Under the pieces are notes generated by a model. It was given only the letters and a program-made list of their open reading frames with translations. It was not told the DNA's origin and did not search any database. A program made the position numbers and the translations under genes. A stretch of DNA of 64,000 nt, taken from the NCBI RefSeq assembly GCF_017744445.1, contig NZ_JAGIBH010000001.1:384178-448177 (forward strand), read 5' to 3'. Shown here one piece after another: positions 63,333 through 64,000 of this stretch. Within the stretch, counting starts at the first letter, position 1. Each line of letters begins with the position of its first letter. The stretch is from Caulobacter sp. GTDB taxonomy: Bacteria > Pseudomonadota > Alphaproteobacteria > Caulobacterales > Caulobacteraceae.

Positions 63333-64000
63333 ATGGCTGCATCCGGCATGGCCGTTCGAGGACCCCGCAGCCTGCTTCGGCAGATTCGCGAGGCGATGGC
63401 CGGGGGCGGTCCCGCCCAGGCCAAGCTCGACATGGTCGTGCGCACCATCGCCATCTCGATGGTGGCGGAGGTCTGCTCGATCTATCTGCGCCGCGCGTCC
63501 GGCGATCTCGAACTGTTCGCCACCGAAGGTCTGGCCCGCGAGGCCGTCCACGTCACGCGGCTGAAGCCGGGCGAGGGCCTGGTCGGCGAGACCATGCGCC
63601 TGGGCCGGCCGTTGAACCTGTCGGACGCCGCCAGCCATCCGCAGTTCTCGTACCGCCCGGAAACCGGCGAAGATCCCTACCACGCCTTCCTGGCCGTGCC
63701 GCTGCTGCGCGGCGGTCGGGCCATCGGCGTGCTGGTCGTCCAGAACCGCACCGAGCGGGTCTATGACGAGGAGGAGGTCGAGGACCTCCAGATCATCGCC
63801 ATGGTGCTGGCCGAGATGGTCAGCTCCAGCGAGCTGCTCGGCGCCGACGAGCTCAAGGACGTCGAGCTGGCCCCCCACAAGCCCGAGCGGCTGAAGGGCT
63901 CGCGCTTCGCCGAAGGCCTGGCTTACGGCGTGGCCGTGCTGCACGAGCAGCCGGTGGTTCCCGAGACCCTGCTGTCGGACGACGCCCTGGCCGAGGAAGC
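63333..64000 (+). CDS. ptsP: PTS system EI-Ntr (PtsP), N-terminal part (cut by window end)
   Basis: The frame opens at ATG 63333 and stays open to the window end, about 222 residues. It is the N-terminal GAF domain of phosphoenolpyruvate phosphotransferase EI-Ntr: MVAEVCSIYLRRASGDLELFATEGLAREAVHVTRLKPGEGLVGETMRLGRPLNLSDAASHPQFSYRPETGEDPYHAFLAVPLLRGGRAIGVLVVQNRT. The EI catalytic part lies beyond 64000. PtsP links PEP and nitrogen status to phosphorylation of NPr and, in Alphaproteobacteria, to stringent signalling. It is the gene that usually follows lysC. Confidence 0.93.
   Translation, partial: MAASGMAVRGPRSLLRQIREAMAGGGPAQAKLDMVVRTIAISMVAEVCSIYLRRASGDLELFATEGLAREAVHVTRLKPGEGLVGETMRLGRPLNLSDAASHPQFSYRPETGEDPYHAFLAVPLLRGGRAIGVLVVQNRTERVYDEEEVEDLQIIAMVLAEMVSSSELLGADELKDVELAPHKPERLKGSRFAEGLAYGVAVLHEQPVVPETLLSDDALAEE

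Overview
The window looks like a chromosomal segment of a Caulobacter or close Caulobacterales relative. The evidence is very high GC, TonB-dependent receptors, a sigma-32 with an intact RpoH box, a GGDEF-EAL protein, an HWE kinase, and a secA / parvulin / argJ ... lysC / ptsP backbone typical of Alphaproteobacteria. Genus assignment is by recognition, not by search. I see no rRNA, tRNA, CRISPR, prophage or insertion-sequence transposase.

Layout. 1-8 kb: thiolase C-terminus (cut by the window edge), DUF1295 and DUF72 proteins, L-serine dehydratase, an M28 peptidase, a D-threonine aldolase/D-serine dehydratase-like enzyme and a threonine/serine dehydratase. 8-21 kb: PagL-like lipid A deacylase, purA, a hybrid histidine kinase, a brnT/brnA toxin-antitoxin pair, an alpha/beta hydrolase, an unknown gene followed by a degenerate response regulator, a TonB receptor, and rpoH. 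21-34 kb: small metabolic and transport genes (VOC, CMD, GGDEF-EAL, threonine aldolase, epoxide hydrolase, EamA transporter, TetR / carotenoid oxygenase / DUF2855, ArsR / MFS). 34.6-40 kb: secA, a parvulin lipoprotein and argJ. 40-51 kb: two unknown genes, a probably Fur-controlled siderophore receptor, an ABC exporter, an HWE PAS kinase, rhlE and an NTF2-like protein. 51-64 kb: mutT, a Flp-pilin-like ORF, a methyltransferase, comF, grxC, nitrilase and DUF1178 proteins, two cysteine-flanked glycine-zipper proteins, ubiG, lysC, an AraC / EamA pair, a third glycine-zipper protein, and the start of ptsP.

The dominant structure outside genes is two families of roughly 120-140 bp inverted-repeat elements. 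Family A has arms built on CCCCGGCGAAAGCCGGGG and occurs nine times plus one half. Family B has arms built on hairpins such as CCCTTGCGGGAGAAGG and occurs seven times plus fragments. Three further elements have the same architecture but different cores. They usually fill the gap between one gene's stop codon and the next gene; one family B element supplies the C-terminus of the GGDEF-EAL protein.

The leads I rate highest are a shared cysteine-flanked glycine-zipper domain in two neighbouring secreted proteins, one carrying three 52-residue Tyr/Arg/Asp-rich repeats; the repeat families and their link to insertions in an otherwise conserved gene order; a receiver-like protein with Glu at the phosphorylation site; and several operator-like palindromes overlapping promoters.
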